DNA of 64,000 nucleotides from Cohnella caldifontis (GCF_029360585.1 NZ_JAQZSJ010000002.1:496001-560000); one strand, 5' to 3'; numbered from the stretch's first letter, positions 46,810 to 57,596 are shown. Notes: generated by a model not told the origin, from the letters alone. Translations and numbers: made by a program.

Positions 46810-48102
46810 TTACGGAATGTACAACACTTGGCCTTCGGATACGTAAATATCGCTCAGCCGGTTCCGCAGCTGCAGTTCCCGAGTTTGCACGTTGTACCGG
46901 GCCGCGATCGAATCCAGCGTCTCTTCCTTCTGCACGATGCACATTTTCACTTTGCTGAATTCCTGGGACTCCGACCCTTTGCTGAGAAACAGCTTGGTCC
47001 ACTCCAGCTCATCTCCCGTGCTGGACCGGTCCGCTTCCCGCCGCTCCTGCTCCTCTTCCTCCAGCGCGGAACGCATCGCCTTCTGCAGGGCTTCCTTGGC
47101 CGCACCCTTGTCCCCCAGCATCGAGAGCAGGCCGACGCCCGAGGGCACGCGTTCGGACGAGTCCAGCGGTTTGCCGCCGAGCGCCACCTTCATTTCGGCC
47201 GGCTTTTCCGGCGCCGGTTCCGCCGCGGCCGGTTCGACGGACTCCGCAGCCGGTTGGGGGTCCGAGTCGATCGTCCCGCCGAAAATCGGGTCTTCCGCAA
47301 CGTCCGTCATCTCTTCAACGGACAGCTCCTGCCGATCGTCGGCCGGCGACTCTTCGGAATCCGAAATGGAATCCGGTATCCCGGTCCCCGAGGAGTCGGC
47401 ACGTACGGGGATGTCTCCCCAGCCGACTTCCGACTTCCATTCCAGCGGAGCGGGTACGGCCGAGTTCCCGGTATCGGAATCGGCGGGAGAAGAGACCCCC
47501 TCGAAATTCCAAGCTCCGCCCGGCGATGGCGGCTCGGAATACGCGAAGTCCCGGCTGCCGTCGAGATCGGCATTCTCTTCGTCCACGAACGGCTGCGCCT
47601 GCGAAGTTTCCGCTGGCTCCTCCGACCCTCCAAACGAGAGTTCCGCTTCCCGTAATTCCGAAGCGTCAGCCGGTTCCTCCCCCGCCTGGTGAACGACCGT
47701 GAAGCTGTCGTCCCGCCATACCGGAGCCGGTTGGGATTCGGCCTGCAGTCCCCTCAGGGCCAATACGCCGGTTACGTTCAAGGAACGGGCGGACAGCACA
47801 TCGACGTCGAAATTATCGATTTCCACCGTCAAGTCTTCCAACCGGGAGACACGGTTCTGCGGCAGCGAGATTTCCACGGGAATGCGGTGCTCCAGCCGGG
47901 ACATTCCCCCGCGGTCATCCGCGGCGCGGTATACCCCGGACAACAGCAAATGCCCCTTGAGCAGGACGTGATCCTCCTGGTTCAAGGCCCGCATGTTGGG
48001 GACAAGCTCGATTTCTTCCAGTTCTCCGATGGCGGCCGCTTGTTCGGGCAAGTTCACCCGTTCGTAGATGTCGAACCTTAAACCGTTAAACGGTTCCGTC
48101 AC
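46810..48102 (-). CDS. spoVID: SpoVID-like spore coat morphogenetic protein
   Basis: SpoVID is needed for coat encasement and interacts with SafA in B. subtilis. The 430-residue product starts with GTG at 48102 (GGAGGA site). The N-terminal domain (LRFDIYERVNLPEQAAAIGE and QEDHVLLKGHLLLSGVYRA) matches SpoVID. A long acidic Ser/Pro/Glu-rich middle follows, and a C-terminal LysM domain (CIVQKEETLDSIAARYNVQT) closes it. hemL upstream fits the B. subtilis order. A safA partner gene occurs at 16.8 kb. Confidence 0.88.
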   Translation of the reverse strand: MTEPFNGLRFDIYERVNLPEQAAAIGELEEIELVPNMRALNQEDHVLLKGHLLLSGVYRAADDRGGMSRLEHRIPVEISLPQNRVSRLEDLTVEIDNFDVDVLSARSLNVTGVLALRGLQAESQPAPVWRDDSFTVVHQAGEEPADASELREAELSFGGSEEPAETSQAQPFVDEENADLDGSRDFAYSEPPSPGGAWNFEGVSSPADSDTGNSAVPAPLEWKSEVGWGDIPVRADSSGTGIPDSISDSEESPADDRQELSVEEMTDVAEDPIFGGTIDSDPQPAAESVEPAAAEPAPEKPAEMKVALGGKPLDSSERVPSGVGLLSMLGDKGAAKEALQKAMRSALEEEEQERREADRSSTGDELEWTKLFLSKGSESQEFSKVKMCIVQKEETLDSIAARYNVQTRELQLRNRLSDIYVSEGQVLYIP

Positions 48103-48221
48103 TTTCGGTGTCCTCCTTTCGGCGTGGCGCCCGAAAACGCCGCGGGCACCAAGCAACTCTCTCCACTATCTATATGCCGCCGAAAGTCGGGCATGCCTGC
48201 CCTTCCCCCAAAAAGCAAACA

Positions 48222-48257
48222 AACCCCTGCTCGGCCCAAGGAGGACCGATCGGGGTT
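48222..48257 (-). terminator. Terminator after hemL
   Basis: Arms AACCCC (48222-48227) and GGGGTT (48252-48257), with inner CGG/CCG pairing, are followed on minus by TGTTTGCTTTTT. Confidence 0.78.
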
Positions 48258-48320
48258 GTCCGATTCGCCGAAACGGATGCATAGTAACCTACTGATGAGG
48301 ATGGGAAGCGCCCCGCTGGA

Positions 48321-49631
48321 TCAGGACCGGCGAAGCGCCTCCCGGAACGCTTCGACCGTGAAATCGATGTCTTGTTCCGTATGGGCCGTGGACACGAACC
48401 ATCCTTCGAAAGCGGAAGGAGCGATATTCACGCCGCCGTCGAGCAAGCCCGCGAACACGGAACGGAACCGGGCGGCGTCCGCCGATTTGGCGGTCTCGTA
48501 ATTGACGACCCGCTGTTCCGTGAAGAAGGGGCACACCATCGAGCCCACGCGGTTGACCGTCATCGGCACGCCGGCTTCCCGCGCGCTCCGCTCCAGCCCG
48601 TTCTGCAGCCGTTGCGACAATTTTTCCAAGAGATCGTATTGCGCTTTCGTCATGAGCTTCAAGGTCGTATATCCGGCCGCCATGGCGAGCGGGTTCCCGG
48701 ACAGCGTGCCGGCCTGGTAAATCGGCCCCGACGGCGCCATTTGCTCCATGATCTCCCGGCGACCGCCGTAAGCGCCGACCGGAAGGCCGCCTCCGATGAC
48801 TTTGCCGAAACAAGTGAGGTCGGGCGTGATGCCGAACCGTCCTTGCGCGCAGTTCAAGTGCACGCGGAATCCGGTCATCACCTCGTCGAAAATCAGCAAG
48901 CTGCCGTAACGCTGCGTGATCTCGCGCAAGCCTTCCAGAAAGCCCGGAAGCGGAGGCACGACGCCCATGTTCCCGGCGACCGGCTCCACGATCACGCCCG
49001 CGATCTCCTCCCCGAAACGCTCGAATGCCGCCCGGACCGCCTCCAGGTCATTGTAGGGAACGGCGATCGTTTGGGCCGCCACGCCCTCCGGCACCCCGGG
49101 GCTGTCGGGCAAGCCCAGCGTGGCGACGCCGGAACCCGCCTTGATGAGCAGACTGTCGGCATGCCCGTGGTAAGAGCCTTCGAATTTCAGGATTTTGCTG
49201 CGCTTGGTGTACCCACGGGCCAGGCGCAGCGCGCTCATCGTCGCTTCCGTGCCGGAGTTGACCATCCGAACGACGTCCACGGAAGGCACGCGCTCGCACA
49301 CGAGCTCCGCCATGAGCGTCTCGAGCTCCGTCGGCGCGCCGAAACTCGTGCCTTTTTCCGCCGTCCGCTTGATCGCTTCCACGACTTCGGGGTGCGCATG
49401 GCCGACGATCAGCGGACCCCAGGAAAGCACGTAATCGATGAAGGTTTGGCCGTCGATGTCCGTGATGCGGCTGCCTTGCGCCCGGTCGATCACGAGCGGC
49501 GTCAAGCCGACCGACTTGAAAGCCCGCACGGGGCTGTTCACCCCGCCGGGAATGGAGCGTTTGGCGCGTTCGAAAGCTTCCTTGGATTTCGTGTCGACGC
49601 GTTCCCGAAGATTTTCGTTCAAGTTCGTCAC
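48321..49631 (-). CDS. hemL: Glutamate-1-semialdehyde 2,1-aminomutase
   Basis: Makes 5-aminolevulinate from glutamate-1-semialdehyde, the second C5-pathway step. The 436-residue PLP enzyme has [14 protein letters not shown] near the N-terminus, [24 protein letters not shown] and [17 protein letters not shown] with the PLP lysine. The start is GTG at 49631 or TTG at 49622; AGGA is better spaced for the TTG. A Crp/Fnr gene separates it from hemB. Confidence 0.95.
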   Translation of the reverse strand: MTNLNENLRERVDTKSKEAFERAKRSIPGGVNSPVRAFKSVGLTPLVIDRAQGSRITDIDGQTFIDYVLSWGPLIVGHAHPEVVEAIKRTAEKGTSFGAPTELETLMAELVCERVPSVDVVRMVNSGTEATMSALRLARGYTKRSKILKFEGSYHGHADSLLIKAGSGVATLGLPDSPGVPEGVAAQTIAVPYNDLEAVRAAFERFGEEIAGVIVEPVAGNMGVVPPLPGFLEGLREITQRYGSLLIFDEVMTGFRVHLNCAQGRFGITPDLTCFGKVIGGGLPVGAYGGRREIMEQMAPSGPIYQAGTLSGNPLAMAAGYTTLKLMTKAQYDLLEKLSQRLQNGLERSAREAGVPMTVNRVGSMVCPFFTEQRVVNYETAKSADAARFRSVFAGLLDGGVNIAPSAFEGWFVSTAHTEQDIDFTVEAFREALRRS

Positions 49632-49705
49632 ATCCTACTATCTGATTTGGAAAAGCCTGTGGTAAACTGAGAGAGTCAGGCAAATTCAGGGAGGAATAAC
49701 CGTTT

Positions 49706-50368
49706 ATGATCGAATGGCTCAAAAAAGTGTCGCTTTTCGACAACCTCAATGACGAACAACTCGAAAACATCGTCCGGATCGCCCATCGCAAATCGTTCTC
49801 CCCCGGAACCGTCCTGTTCCAGGAGAAAGATCTCGGACTGACTTTCTATATCGTGCTCGCCGGATCGATCAAGCTGTTCACGCGCAGCGCGGCCGGCGAG
49901 GAAAAAGTGCTGTCGGTCGTCAATCCGGGCGAGAGCTTCGGCGAACTGTCCCTGCTGGACGGACGGCCGCGTTCCACTTCCGCGCAAACGCTGGAAGCTA
50001 CCACCGTGCTCGAGCTTTCCTCCCAGGCTTTCATGGAACTTCTCCAAAATCATTTCGACATCACGCGCGGCATCCTGGCCGAACTGTGCCGCAGGCTCCG
50101 CCAAACGAACGAACAGGTGAACGACCTGACGTTTCTCGACGGCCGCACCCGCGTGCTCAAAAACCTGATTACCCTGGCGAACCGCGGCGGCAAGCGCGAC
50201 GGGCAGACGATTTCGATGCACATGGCGCTCAACTACGACGAGTTGGCTCAGCTCGCGGGCGTTTCGAAGCAGGTGCTGTCGGACGTGCTTCGAGAGCTGG
50301 AAAGCCGGGGCGTGCTGCAGTTCGGCATCAACGAATACCGTCTGAATTTGGCCAAGCTCCGCGGGTAA
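49706..50368 (+). CDS. Crp/Fnr-family transcriptional regulator
   Basis: 220 residues: N-terminal cyclic-nucleotide-binding-type fold (VLFQEKDLGLTFYIVLAGSI, NPGESFGELSLLDGRPRS), dimer helix, and C-terminal winged helix with YDELAQLAGVSKQVLSDVLREL as the recognition helix-turn-helix. There is no N-terminal Fe-S cysteine cluster, so it is not a classical Fnr. The GE-SLLDGRPRS pocket resembles cAMP-type pockets, but the ligand cannot be assigned. ATG with GGGAGG 11 nt upstream. It is divergent from hemL and converges with hemB. Confidence 0.9.
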   Translation: MIEWLKKVSLFDNLNDEQLENIVRIAHRKSFSPGTVLFQEKDLGLTFYIVLAGSIKLFTRSAAGEEKVLSVVNPGESFGELSLLDGRPRSTSAQTLEATTVLELSSQAFMELLQNHFDITRGILAELCRRLRQTNEQVNDLTFLDGRTRVLKNLITLANRGGKRDGQTISMHMALNYDELAQLAGVSKQVLSDVLRELESRGVLQFGINEYRLNLAKLRG

Positions 50369-50392
50369 GCGAATCAGCAATCGTTATGTACG

Positions 50393-50446
50393 GGCCGGGC
50401 CTTGCGGCTTCCGATCGGGAGCTTGCGGGGTCCGGCCTTTTTTCCG
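50393..50446 (+). terminator. Terminator after the Crp/Fnr gene
   Basis: Arms GGCCGGGCC and GGTCCGGCC with one mismatch are followed on plus by TTTTTTCC. On minus there is no T-run. Confidence 0.8.
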
Positions 50447-50464
50447 CGATCCGCGGAATTCCGA

Positions 50465-51463
50465 TTATTTCTTCTCGTTCAGCCAGCGTACGGCGTCTTT
50501 GGCATGGTACGTGATGATCAGGTCGGCGCCGGCCCGCTTCATGCCGGTCAGCGTCTCGAGCACGATCGCTTTCTCGTCGATCCATCCCTGCATGGCGGCC
50601 GCTTTGACCATGGAGTACTCCGCGCTTACATTATACACCACCAGAGGCAGATCGAACCGGTCGCGGATGGTCCGGACGATGTCCAGATACGCCAGGCCGG
50701 GCTTCACCATCAGGAAGTCGGCGCCTTCCTCCGCGTCGGACCGCGCTTCCCGGATCGCCTCCCGGGCGTTGGCGGGATCCATCTGATACGATTTGCGGTC
50801 CCCGAACTGCGGAGCGGACTGGGCGGCTTCGCGGAACGGCCCGTAGTAGGCCGAGGAATACTTGACCGAATAGGCCATAATCGGGACATGCGCGAATCCC
50901 GCTTCGTCCAGCCCTTTCCGGATGGCGGCCACGAAGCCGTCCATCATGTTCGACGGGGCGATGATGTCCGCGCCCGCCGCCGCTTGGGAAACCGCGGTTT
51001 TCACGAGCAGTTCGAGCGATTCGTCGTTGTCGATGACCGCCTGGCCTCCGTGTTCGTGAACGACGCCGCAATGGCCGTGGTCGGTAAACTCGCACAGGCA
51101 CGTGTCCGCCACGACCAGCAGGTCCGGATACGACTTTTTGATCCGCCGGATCCCTTCCTGCACGATTCCTTGTTCATCGTACGCGCAGGCGCCGACCGCA
51201 TCTTTCTCCGCGGGATCGGGTACGCCGAAGACGAGCACGGCTTTGATCCCCAGGGAGACGATTTCGTGCAATTCTTCGTCCAACTTGTCGAGCGACAGGT
51301 TATAGACGCCGGGCATGGACGAAATTTCCTGCCGGACCCCTTCTCCCCGCGCGATGAAAATCGGCATGATGAAATCGTCGGCCGTAAGAACCGTCTCCCG
51401 GACCAAGCCGCGGAGGGCGGCGGAGGCGCGAAGCCTGCGGTGCCTTGTGTTCGGATAAGCCAT
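50465..51463 (-). CDS. hemB: Delta-aminolevulinic acid dehydratase (porphobilinogen synthase)
   Basis: Condenses two 5-aminolevulinate molecules. The 332-residue protein has zinc cysteines in [12 protein letters not shown] (near residue 121), the Schiff-base lysines in [15 protein letters not shown] and [10 protein letters not shown], and the C-terminal [11 protein letters not shown]. It is a zinc-type enzyme by these cysteines. It is the last gene of the hemA-to-hemB operon, 16 bp after cobA/hemD. Confidence 0.97.
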   Translation of the reverse strand: MAYPNTRHRRLRASAALRGLVRETVLTADDFIMPIFIARGEGVRQEISSMPGVYNLSLDKLDEELHEIVSLGIKAVLVFGVPDPAEKDAVGACAYDEQGIVQEGIRRIKKSYPDLLVVADTCLCEFTDHGHCGVVHEHGGQAVIDNDESLELLVKTAVSQAAAGADIIAPSNMMDGFVAAIRKGLDEAGFAHVPIMAYSVKYSSAYYGPFREAAQSAPQFGDRKSYQMDPANAREAIREARSDAEEGADFLMVKPGLAYLDIVRTIRDRFDLPLVVYNVSAEYSMVKAAAMQGWIDEKAIVLETLTGMKRAGADLIITYHAKDAVRWLNEKK

Positions 51464-51479
51464 TTTCCTTCTTCTCCTT

Positions 51480-53024
51480 TCAATCGGACGCTTGCCATAG
51501 ACTGGATAGAGCGTCCAGCAATCCCGTAAGCGTGGAGGTTTCCGCCGTCGCCGCGACGTTCAGCCCGTTCTCTTCGGCCGTCCGGGCCGTGACGGGACCG
51601 ATGCAGGCGATCCGGGTTTTCCCCAGCAGCTCGGCCGGGTCCGGCGCCCCCATCCGCTTCAGCGCTTCCAGCAAATTCACGACGGTGGATGAACTCGTGA
51701 ACGTCACGGCATGGATTTCGCCTTCCTTCAGCATGTCCAGAAGGAACGGGTCGCGGCCGTCGGCCGGAACCGTCTCGTACACGTCGATTTCCACGGCCTC
51801 CAGACCGAGTCGCGTAAGCTCGCGAGGCAGCCATGCCCGTGCCAAGTCCCCCCGGGGAAGCAGCGCTTTCTGCCCGGATCGGATGTGCTCCCCCAGCGCT
51901 TCCAGCAGCCCTTCCGCTTGGAACTTCTCCGGCAGCGCCTCCGGCCGGATGCCCCGGCTCGCCAGCGCCTCCGCCGTGCGGGGACCGACGGCCGCGAACC
52001 GGGCGCGGTGAAACTGCCGGATATCCGTTCCGCAGCGCTCCAGCCAGCGGAAGAAATAGTCCACCCCGTTCACGCTCGTCAAGATGACCCAATCGTATGA
52101 TTCCGCTCGCCCGAGCGCTTCCCGGACGGCGTTCGCCGCTTCCTCCGACTCCGGCAGGCGGGTTTCGATCACGGGGAACTCGTAAGGTTCGCCGCCGAGC
52201 TCGTCGATTCGTTCCGACAGCTCGCTCGCTTGGGCGCGCGAACGCGTGACCAGCACGCGTTTGCCGAACAGCGGCTTGCGCTCGATCCAGGCGAGCGTCT
52301 CCCGCTGGCGGACCACCTCGCCGACGACGATCACCGCGGGCGGCTGAAACCCGGCTTCCCGCACGCGTTCTTCGATGTCCGCGAGCGTGCCGGTCAGCGT
52401 CTGCTGCTCCGCCCTCGTTCCCCATCGGATCAGGGCCACCGGCGTCTCCGGCGGACGTCCGTATTTTTGCAACTGTTCGGAAATATAGCCGATTTTGGCG
52501 ACGCCCATCAGGAACACGAGCGTTCCGGTCGCCTGGGTCAGCTTATCCCAGTGGATGGACAGATCCAGCTTATCCGGGCTTTCGTGACCGGTAATAACGG
52601 AAAAAGAGGAAGCCAGTTCGCGATGGGTAACCGGAATGCCCGCATAGGCCGGCACGGCGATGGCCGAGGTGATGCCCGGCACGATTTCGTAAGGGATGTC
52701 GTGCTGCCGAAGCAGCTCGGCTTCTTCCCCGACCCGGCCGAATACGGTCGGATCCCCGCCCTTGAGCCGCGTCACCGTCTTCCCCTGCAGCGCCAAGTCC
52801 ACGAGCAGCCGATTGATCTCTTCCTGCTTCATCGTGTGGCGGTCCGGCAGCTTGCCGACATAGATCAGCTCGGCGTCGGGCCTCGCCTGCCGGAGCAGCT
52901 GGGGCCCCGCCAAGCGGTCGTAAACGACGCAGTCGGAGCGCCGCAGCGCCTCCAGCCCCCGGACGGTGATCAACTTCGGATCGCCGGGGCCGGCTCCCAC
53001 CAAATACACTTTGCCCTTGGTCAT
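51480..53024 (-). CDS. cobA-hemD: Fused uroporphyrinogen-III C-methyltransferase/uroporphyrinogen-III synthase
   Basis: A 514-residue two-domain enzyme. Residues about 1-245 are a SUMT ([36 protein letters not shown]), which makes precorrin-2. Residues about 255-510 are a HemD domain ([35 protein letters not shown]), which closes hydroxymethylbilane to uroporphyrinogen III. In B. subtilis the hemD gene is separate; the fusion is common in Paenibacillaceae and clostridia. It links haem and sirohaem synthesis. Confidence 0.95.
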   Translation of the reverse strand: MTKGKVYLVGAGPGDPKLITVRGLEALRRSDCVVYDRLAGPQLLRQARPDAELIYVGKLPDRHTMKQEEINRLLVDLALQGKTVTRLKGGDPTVFGRVGEEAELLRQHDIPYEIVPGITSAIAVPAYAGIPVTHRELASSFSVITGHESPDKLDLSIHWDKLTQATGTLVFLMGVAKIGYISEQLQKYGRPPETPVALIRWGTRAEQQTLTGTLADIEERVREAGFQPPAVIVVGEVVRQRETLAWIERKPLFGKRVLVTRSRAQASELSERIDELGGEPYEFPVIETRLPESEEAANAVREALGRAESYDWVILTSVNGVDYFFRWLERCGTDIRQFHRARFAAVGPRTAEALASRGIRPEALPEKFQAEGLLEALGEHIRSGQKALLPRGDLARAWLPRELTRLGLEAVEIDVYETVPADGRDPFLLDMLKEGEIHAVTFTSSSTVVNLLEALKRMGAPDPAELLGKTRIACIGPVTARTAEENGLNVAATAETSTLTGLLDALSSLWQASD

Positions 53025-53027
53025 CCG

Positions 53028-53966
53028 TTATTCCCTCGCTTCGGCCAATATGTCGTCGGCTCCTTGCGCCAGCAATTCCGCCGCTGCTTTCTCCCCGACC
53101 TTCTCCGGGTCCGCGCCCTCTGCCGAAGCTCTGATCAGGCGAACGCCGTCAGGGGAAGCGACCATGCCGGTCAGGCGGATGCCGCCGGACGACGCGTCGC
53201 CGTCCACGGTCGCATACGCGCCGATCGGCACCTGGCAGCCTCCGTTCAGCAGGCCGAGCAGCCGGCGTTCCGCCGCGACGGCGCGCGCGGTCGCCGGATC
53301 GTTCAACCGGGCCAGCAGCGCCAGCATCTCCTCGTCGCCGGCCCGGCATTCGATCGCCAGCGCGCCTTGCCCGACGGCAGGCAAGCTCAGCTCGGGCGGC
53401 AGATAAGAGGTGATCCGGTTCCCCCAGCCCATCCGATGCAGACCGGCCGCCGCCAGGATGATGGCGTCCAGCCCTTCTTCCTCCAGCTTGCGGAGGCGGG
53501 TATCGATGTTCCCGCGGATGGACTCGATGGACAAATCCGGCCGCGCCGCCTTGAGCTGCGCCGCGCGCCGGAGGCTGCTCGTGCCGACCCGGGCCCCTTG
53601 CGGCAATTCCTCGAAGCGGGCGGCGGTTCGGCCTACGAGCCCGTCGCGCGGGTCTTCCCGTTCGGGCACCGCTCCGATCGTCAATCCTTCCGGCAGCTCG
53701 AAGGGCATGTCCTTCATGCTGTGCACGGCCATATCGATCTCTCCGTCGAGCAATGCTTGTTCGATTTCCTTTACGAAAAGGCCTTTTCCGCCGACCTTGG
53801 ACAGGGTGACGTCCAGAATGCGGTCTCCGCGGGTGACGATCGGCTTCAGCTCGAACGTATCATCCAAACCGGCGGCTTCGGACAAAGCCTTCAGCCGGTC
53901 TACGGTCTGACCGGTCTGCGTCAGCGCCAGCGCGCTTTGGCGGGTACCCACGATCCATTTACGCAT
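53028..53966 (-). CDS. hemC: Hydroxymethylbilane synthase (porphobilinogen deaminase)
   Basis: Polymerises four porphobilinogens. The 312-residue protein starts [18 protein letters not shown] and has [19 protein letters not shown] and [14 protein letters not shown], whose cysteine carries the dipyrromethane cofactor. The ATG at 53966 has GAGGAG upstream; a much longer in-frame extension overlaps the previous gene and is rejected. It is 3 bp from cobA/hemD. Confidence 0.97.
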   Translation of the reverse strand: MRKWIVGTRQSALALTQTGQTVDRLKALSEAAGLDDTFELKPIVTRGDRILDVTLSKVGGKGLFVKEIEQALLDGEIDMAVHSMKDMPFELPEGLTIGAVPEREDPRDGLVGRTAARFEELPQGARVGTSSLRRAAQLKAARPDLSIESIRGNIDTRLRKLEEEGLDAIILAAAGLHRMGWGNRITSYLPPELSLPAVGQGALAIECRAGDEEMLALLARLNDPATARAVAAERRLLGLLNGGCQVPIGAYATVDGDASSGGIRLTGMVASPDGVRLIRASAEGADPEKVGEKAAAELLAQGADDILAEARE

Positions 53967-53989
53967 TTGCAAGCTCCTCGATTCTTCTC

Positions 53990-54646
53990 TCAGACTTCGT
54001 GATTCGGACGGACCCGCGCCCGCAGACGGTCGACCAAGCCCCGGGGATCCCCCGGCAGGCCGGAGGACGCCCATTCCGCCAAAACCTCTTCTTCCGCGGC
54101 GGCGGCAAGCAACCGTCGCCGCTCCTCCGGATTCTCCGCGTACGATCGGACCGCGGCCCGGACTTCGCGGTAGGCGGCGGCATAGCCTGCGTATTCCGGC
54201 CCGTACCGCTCCGCCAACTCCCGGACGATCCGCGCGGCCAACGCCGGTCCGGATCCCGATACGCCGGCGGCCAGCAGCAGGTCGCCTCTTCGCAGCACCG
54301 CGGGGAGAATGAAATCCCCGCTCTCCCCTTCGTCGGCGACGTTGACGGGAATGCCCGATTCCTTCGCGGCTTCCGCCATCGCGCGATTGACTTCCGGACG
54401 GTCCGTCGCCGCGAACGCGAGAAAGGCCCCGTCCCAATCGGAAGGCTCGGCCTCTTTCTTCCGCCATTCCATGGCGGCTTCGGAGACGAGCCGGCTTAAC
54501 GCGGGCGTGAGCTCCGGACTGACGACGCGAACCTTGGCGCCCGCCTCGAGCAGGCCGGCCGTTTTGCGTTCCGCCACCTGGCCGCCGCCGATCACGACGC
54601 AGAGCCGGCCGTCCAGACGCAGCATGATCGGATACCATCCCGCCAC
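53990..54646 (-). CDS. Precorrin-2 dehydrogenase-like protein
   Basis: 218 residues similar to the NAD-binding half of CysG/Met8 (YlnF-like). [20 protein letters not shown] is the dinucleotide-binding motif and [16 protein letters not shown] the substrate region. It should oxidise precorrin-2 to sirohydrochlorin, and may help insert iron. It starts with GTG at 54646 after AAGGAGG. Together with the SUMT domain downstream it gives a sirohaem branch inside the haem operon. Confidence 0.9.
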   Translation of the reverse strand: MAGWYPIMLRLDGRLCVVIGGGQVAERKTAGLLEAGAKVRVVSPELTPALSRLVSEAAMEWRKKEAEPSDWDGAFLAFAATDRPEVNRAMAEAAKESGIPVNVADEGESGDFILPAVLRRGDLLLAAGVSGSGPALAARIVRELAERYGPEYAGYAAAYREVRAAVRSYAENPEERRRLLAAAAEEEVLAEWASSGLPGDPRGLVDRLRARVRPNHEV

Positions 54647-54693
54647 GGGGGTTCCTCCTTACATCAGGAGTTTATCGGAGTCAAACTCTCACT

Positions 54694-55509
54694 TTACATC
54701 CAGCGGTATACCGAATTGGCGAAAAACGCCGCGACCAGCAGCGCGTATCCGGCCAAATTCCACCTCGCGGCGCGGATGCCGTCGTCTCTCGACGCCGTTC
54801 TGCGGACCAGAAAGACGACATACAATAGACCGGCGGCAAACGACAGCAGCACTTTGATGTCGGCCAGCCCAGCCGCCCGCCCTTCCGCGAGCAGCGCGGC
54901 CGTTCCCGTGGACAGCGAGAGGAACAGAAGCGGCACGCCGATCAACGCGGCGCGCAGCGCATACCGGTCGATCAGCTCCAAACTCGGCATGCGGCTCATC
55001 GCCGGCGTCCAGCGCTTTTTCTTAAGCCGGGCGTGCAGGAACACGTACATCCCGCCGAAGATCGCGCCCACCGTCAAAACGGCGAACGACAGCGTGATGA
55101 GGCCGATGTGCACGACAAGCAGCTTTTCCGCCGCTTCCCACGAAGACAAAGCGAAGTGCCGCTGGGGCCGTTGCAGCAAATTGAGCGCGAGTACGGCAAA
55201 GCCCACGACGTTGACGAACAAAACGAGCAATTCCGCCCGAACCCATCGGTTGACGATAAACGAAACGGAGACGAGCAGCCAGGACACGAAAAACAGAAAG
55301 TCTCGAATCGAAAGCTCCGGCAAGGCGGTGAACCGCTGCACCAGCAACATCAGAAGAAATACCGTCTGCAGCACCCAGACGAAAACAAGCAGCCCTGTGC
55401 CGGCCTTCCCGGCGTTCCGTCTGCCGGATGCGGCATCGGACGCGAAGAACAGCAAGCTCAGGGCATATACGTAAAGGACGGCATCGGTCAGCCAATCTTG
55501 CGTCAGCAT
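54694..55509 (-). CDS. hemX: HemX/CcsA-type membrane protein
   Basis: 271 residues with eight membrane helices in the cytochrome c assembly (CcsA) family. HIGLITLSFAVLTVGAIFGG and a conserved histidine-bearing helix support it. B. subtilis HemX lowers the level of HemA protein; that function here is inferred from position after hemA. No tryptophan-rich WWD haem motif as in true CcsA is obvious. Confidence 0.88.
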   Translation of the reverse strand: MLTQDWLTDAVLYVYALSLLFFASDAASGRRNAGKAGTGLLVFVWVLQTVFLLMLLVQRFTALPELSIRDFLFFVSWLLVSVSFIVNRWVRAELLVLFVNVVGFAVLALNLLQRPQRHFALSSWEAAEKLLVVHIGLITLSFAVLTVGAIFGGMYVFLHARLKKKRWTPAMSRMPSLELIDRYALRAALIGVPLLFLSLSTGTAALLAEGRAAGLADIKVLLSFAAGLLYVVFLVRRTASRDDGIRAARWNLAGYALLVAAFFANSVYRWM

Positions 55510-55566
55510 CGGGGCAGCGCCTCCCCTCGTTCCGCCGGTCCGAACCGATTCGGACGCCGGTCGGCT

Positions 55567-56961
55567 TTATTGAAGAGCGCCCGCCAGACGGGTGAGCAGC
55601 GATTCCAGCTCCCGCGCCGCGCCCGGGGTCTCCCGGGAACCGGCTTCCGGCCGGGCCGCGGTTGCGGAGGCGGTTTCCGTTCGGATCTTGGCCACTTCTT
55701 CCTCCAAGGAGAACAGCTGGACGAACAGCTTCAGCGCTTCTTCGCTTTTCTTCTCCGCCGCCAGCTCCTTCACCCGCAGGATCGGATCATGGATCATTTG
55801 GCTCACCATGCTCTTGGTCAACTTGCGGATGACTTTCCGCTCCCGCTCATCCAGTTCGGGCAGCTTGCGAAGCATGCTCTCCAGCGTGCTCTCGTGGATG
55901 GCGGCGGCTTTCTCCTGCAGCGCCCGGATCAGCGGGCTGACGCCCAGCGTCGCGTACCATTCGCGGTACGCCTCCCGCTCTTCCGCGATCATTCCTTCGA
56001 TGACGGCAGCCTCTTGGCGCCGTTTCTCCAGATTGCCTTCCACGATCCCTTCGAGATCGTCGATATTGTACAGGAACACGTTCGGAATATCGCCGGCAGC
56101 CGGTTCGATATCCCGCGGCACGGCGATGTCGATCAGGAAAAGGGGGCGTTTCTTCCGCCGGGCCATCGCGCTTTCCACCGAGCGGCGGTCCAGCACGAAT
56201 CCTTCGGCCCCGGTGCTGCTGATCACGATATCGGCTTCCTGCAGCCGGCGCAGCGCCTCCTCCATCGAAAACGCGGTCCCCTGGAATTTGTTCGCGAGCT
56301 CCTCCGCGCGGGACACCGTGCGGCCGGCTACGAACACCCGGTTCGCCCCGTTGGCGTGAAGATGGCGGGCCGTCAGTTCGCTCATTTTGCCGGCGCCGAT
56401 GATCAGGACCGTTTTGTCGTCGAAACGGCCGAAAATGCGTTTGCCGAGCTCCACCGCCGCGTAGCTGACGGAGACGGCGTTCTCCCCGATCGAAGTTTCC
56501 GAGAACGCCCGTTTGGCGAGCGTGACCGCCTGCTTGAACAAACGGTTGAAGATCGTGCCGGTCGCGCCCCGTTCCTGCGCCTGCAAGAAGGCGTCTCTCA
56601 CCTGGCCCAAGATCTGCGTCTCGCCGATGACCATGGAATCAAGCCCGCAGGTTACGCGGAACAGATGTTCCACGGCCCGATCGTCTTCGTACATATATAA
56701 ATGAGGATTGAATTGCTGTCTGGGAATCCGGAACCATTGTTCCATGAAAGTCCGGACATAATGGCCGCACAGGACCGGCCGGTCGACCACCGCGTAAATC
56801 TCCGTACGGTTGCATGTCGCCAAAATCACGCCTTCGAGAATGCCCGTCGTCCGTTTCAGAGACTCCAGCGCCTGAAGCGTGTCGCCTTCCGCAAGGGCGA
56901 AACGTTCGCGGATCTCTACGGGGGCCGTGCGGTAATTCAAGCCGACAACCATCAGATGCAT
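55567..56961 (-). CDS. hemA: Glutamyl-tRNA reductase
   Basis: First committed enzyme of C5 haem synthesis. The 464-residue protein has the catalytic Cys50 in VILATCNRTEIYA, VCGLDSMVIGETQILGQV-like sequence (CGLDSMVIGETQILGQV), an NADPH domain (VLIIGAGKMSELTARHL), and a C-terminal dimerisation helix. I chose the ATG at 56961, 6 nt from AGGTGA; the ATG at 56967 touches that site. First gene of the hem operon. Confidence 0.97.
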   Translation of the reverse strand: MHLMVVGLNYRTAPVEIRERFALAEGDTLQALESLKRTTGILEGVILATCNRTEIYAVVDRPVLCGHYVRTFMEQWFRIPRQQFNPHLYMYEDDRAVEHLFRVTCGLDSMVIGETQILGQVRDAFLQAQERGATGTIFNRLFKQAVTLAKRAFSETSIGENAVSVSYAAVELGKRIFGRFDDKTVLIIGAGKMSELTARHLHANGANRVFVAGRTVSRAEELANKFQGTAFSMEEALRRLQEADIVISSTGAEGFVLDRRSVESAMARRKKRPLFLIDIAVPRDIEPAAGDIPNVFLYNIDDLEGIVEGNLEKRRQEAAVIEGMIAEEREAYREWYATLGVSPLIRALQEKAAAIHESTLESMLRKLPELDERERKVIRKLTKSMVSQMIHDPILRVKELAAEKKSEEALKLFVQLFSLEEEVAKIRTETASATAARPEAGSRETPGAARELESLLTRLAGALQ

Positions 56962-57011
56962 GGGCATTCACCTGCCTTTTTGCAAAAATCGACCCTTCAA
57001 AGTCAAGCCTC

Positions 57012-57020
57012 ATTATACCA
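57012..57020 (-). promoter_or_regulatory. Extended -10 promoter of the hem operon
   Basis: On minus, TGG followed by a perfect TATAAT (57012-57017) lies about 50 nt before the hemA start. The -35 region is weak. Confidence 0.65.
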
Positions 57021-57149
57021 TAGATCATCCTTATGGCTCATGCGCAAATATGAAATGTTTTTGAACCGTCTTCCAGCGTTTGCCGCTCCTTCCCTATTCT
57101 CGTCGTCGTTCGGCGGAGCTATTCCCCCCGAGCCCCCGTTTTTCTAATT

Positions 57150-57180
57150 GAAAAAGCCATGAGGGGCCCTCATGGCTTCG
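57150..57180 (-). terminator. Terminator after speD
   Basis: Arms GCCATGAGGG and CCCTCATGGC are followed on minus by TTTTTCAATT. It separates speD from the hem operon. Confidence 0.88.
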
Positions 57181-57197
57181 GACTACGCGCGATTAGG

Positions 57198-57596
57198 TTA
57201 TACGAGCTCGTGCTGCTTCAGCACCGGCTCTTCCACTTGCAGTTCGCCGACGCCGCGGATGAGTTTCTTCGCGTACGTGCGTTCAGGCTTCAGGACGCTC
57301 ACCAGATAATCGATCGCGGCTTGCGGATCGACCGTCTCGCCGCAGGTATAGCAATCGATCGCGGCGAATCCTTTCTCGGGATAGGTGTGAATGGAGATGT
57401 GGCTCTCCGACAACATGACCAGGACCGTCGCCCCTTGGGGCTCGAATTGCTTGGCTTGAACCGAGAGAACGGTGGCGCCGCAAGCTTCGGCCGCCTCGAT
57501 CATGTGCGATTGGAGAAGTTCGGCGTCGTTCAACGTATCGAAGTCGATTCCCCAAGTATCCACTGCAACGTGCCGTCCGAAAGTAGAGTACTCCAT
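57198..57596 (-). CDS. speD: S-adenosylmethionine decarboxylase proenzyme
   Basis: A 132-residue SpeH/SpeD-type proenzyme that self-cleaves to form a pyruvoyl cofactor and makes decarboxylated SAM for spermidine synthesis. The cleavage site is Glu64-Ser65 in MLSESHISIHTYPEKG; His70 and Cys85 (CYTCGE) complete the active site. The ATG at 57596 has GGGGGAACC upstream. It is a single-gene unit with its own terminator. Confidence 0.95.
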   Translation of the reverse strand: MEYSTFGRHVAVDTWGIDFDTLNDAELLQSHMIEAAEACGATVLSVQAKQFEPQGATVLVMLSESHISIHTYPEKGFAAIDCYTCGETVDPQAAIDYLVSVLKPERTYAKKLIRGVGELQVEEPVLKQHELV

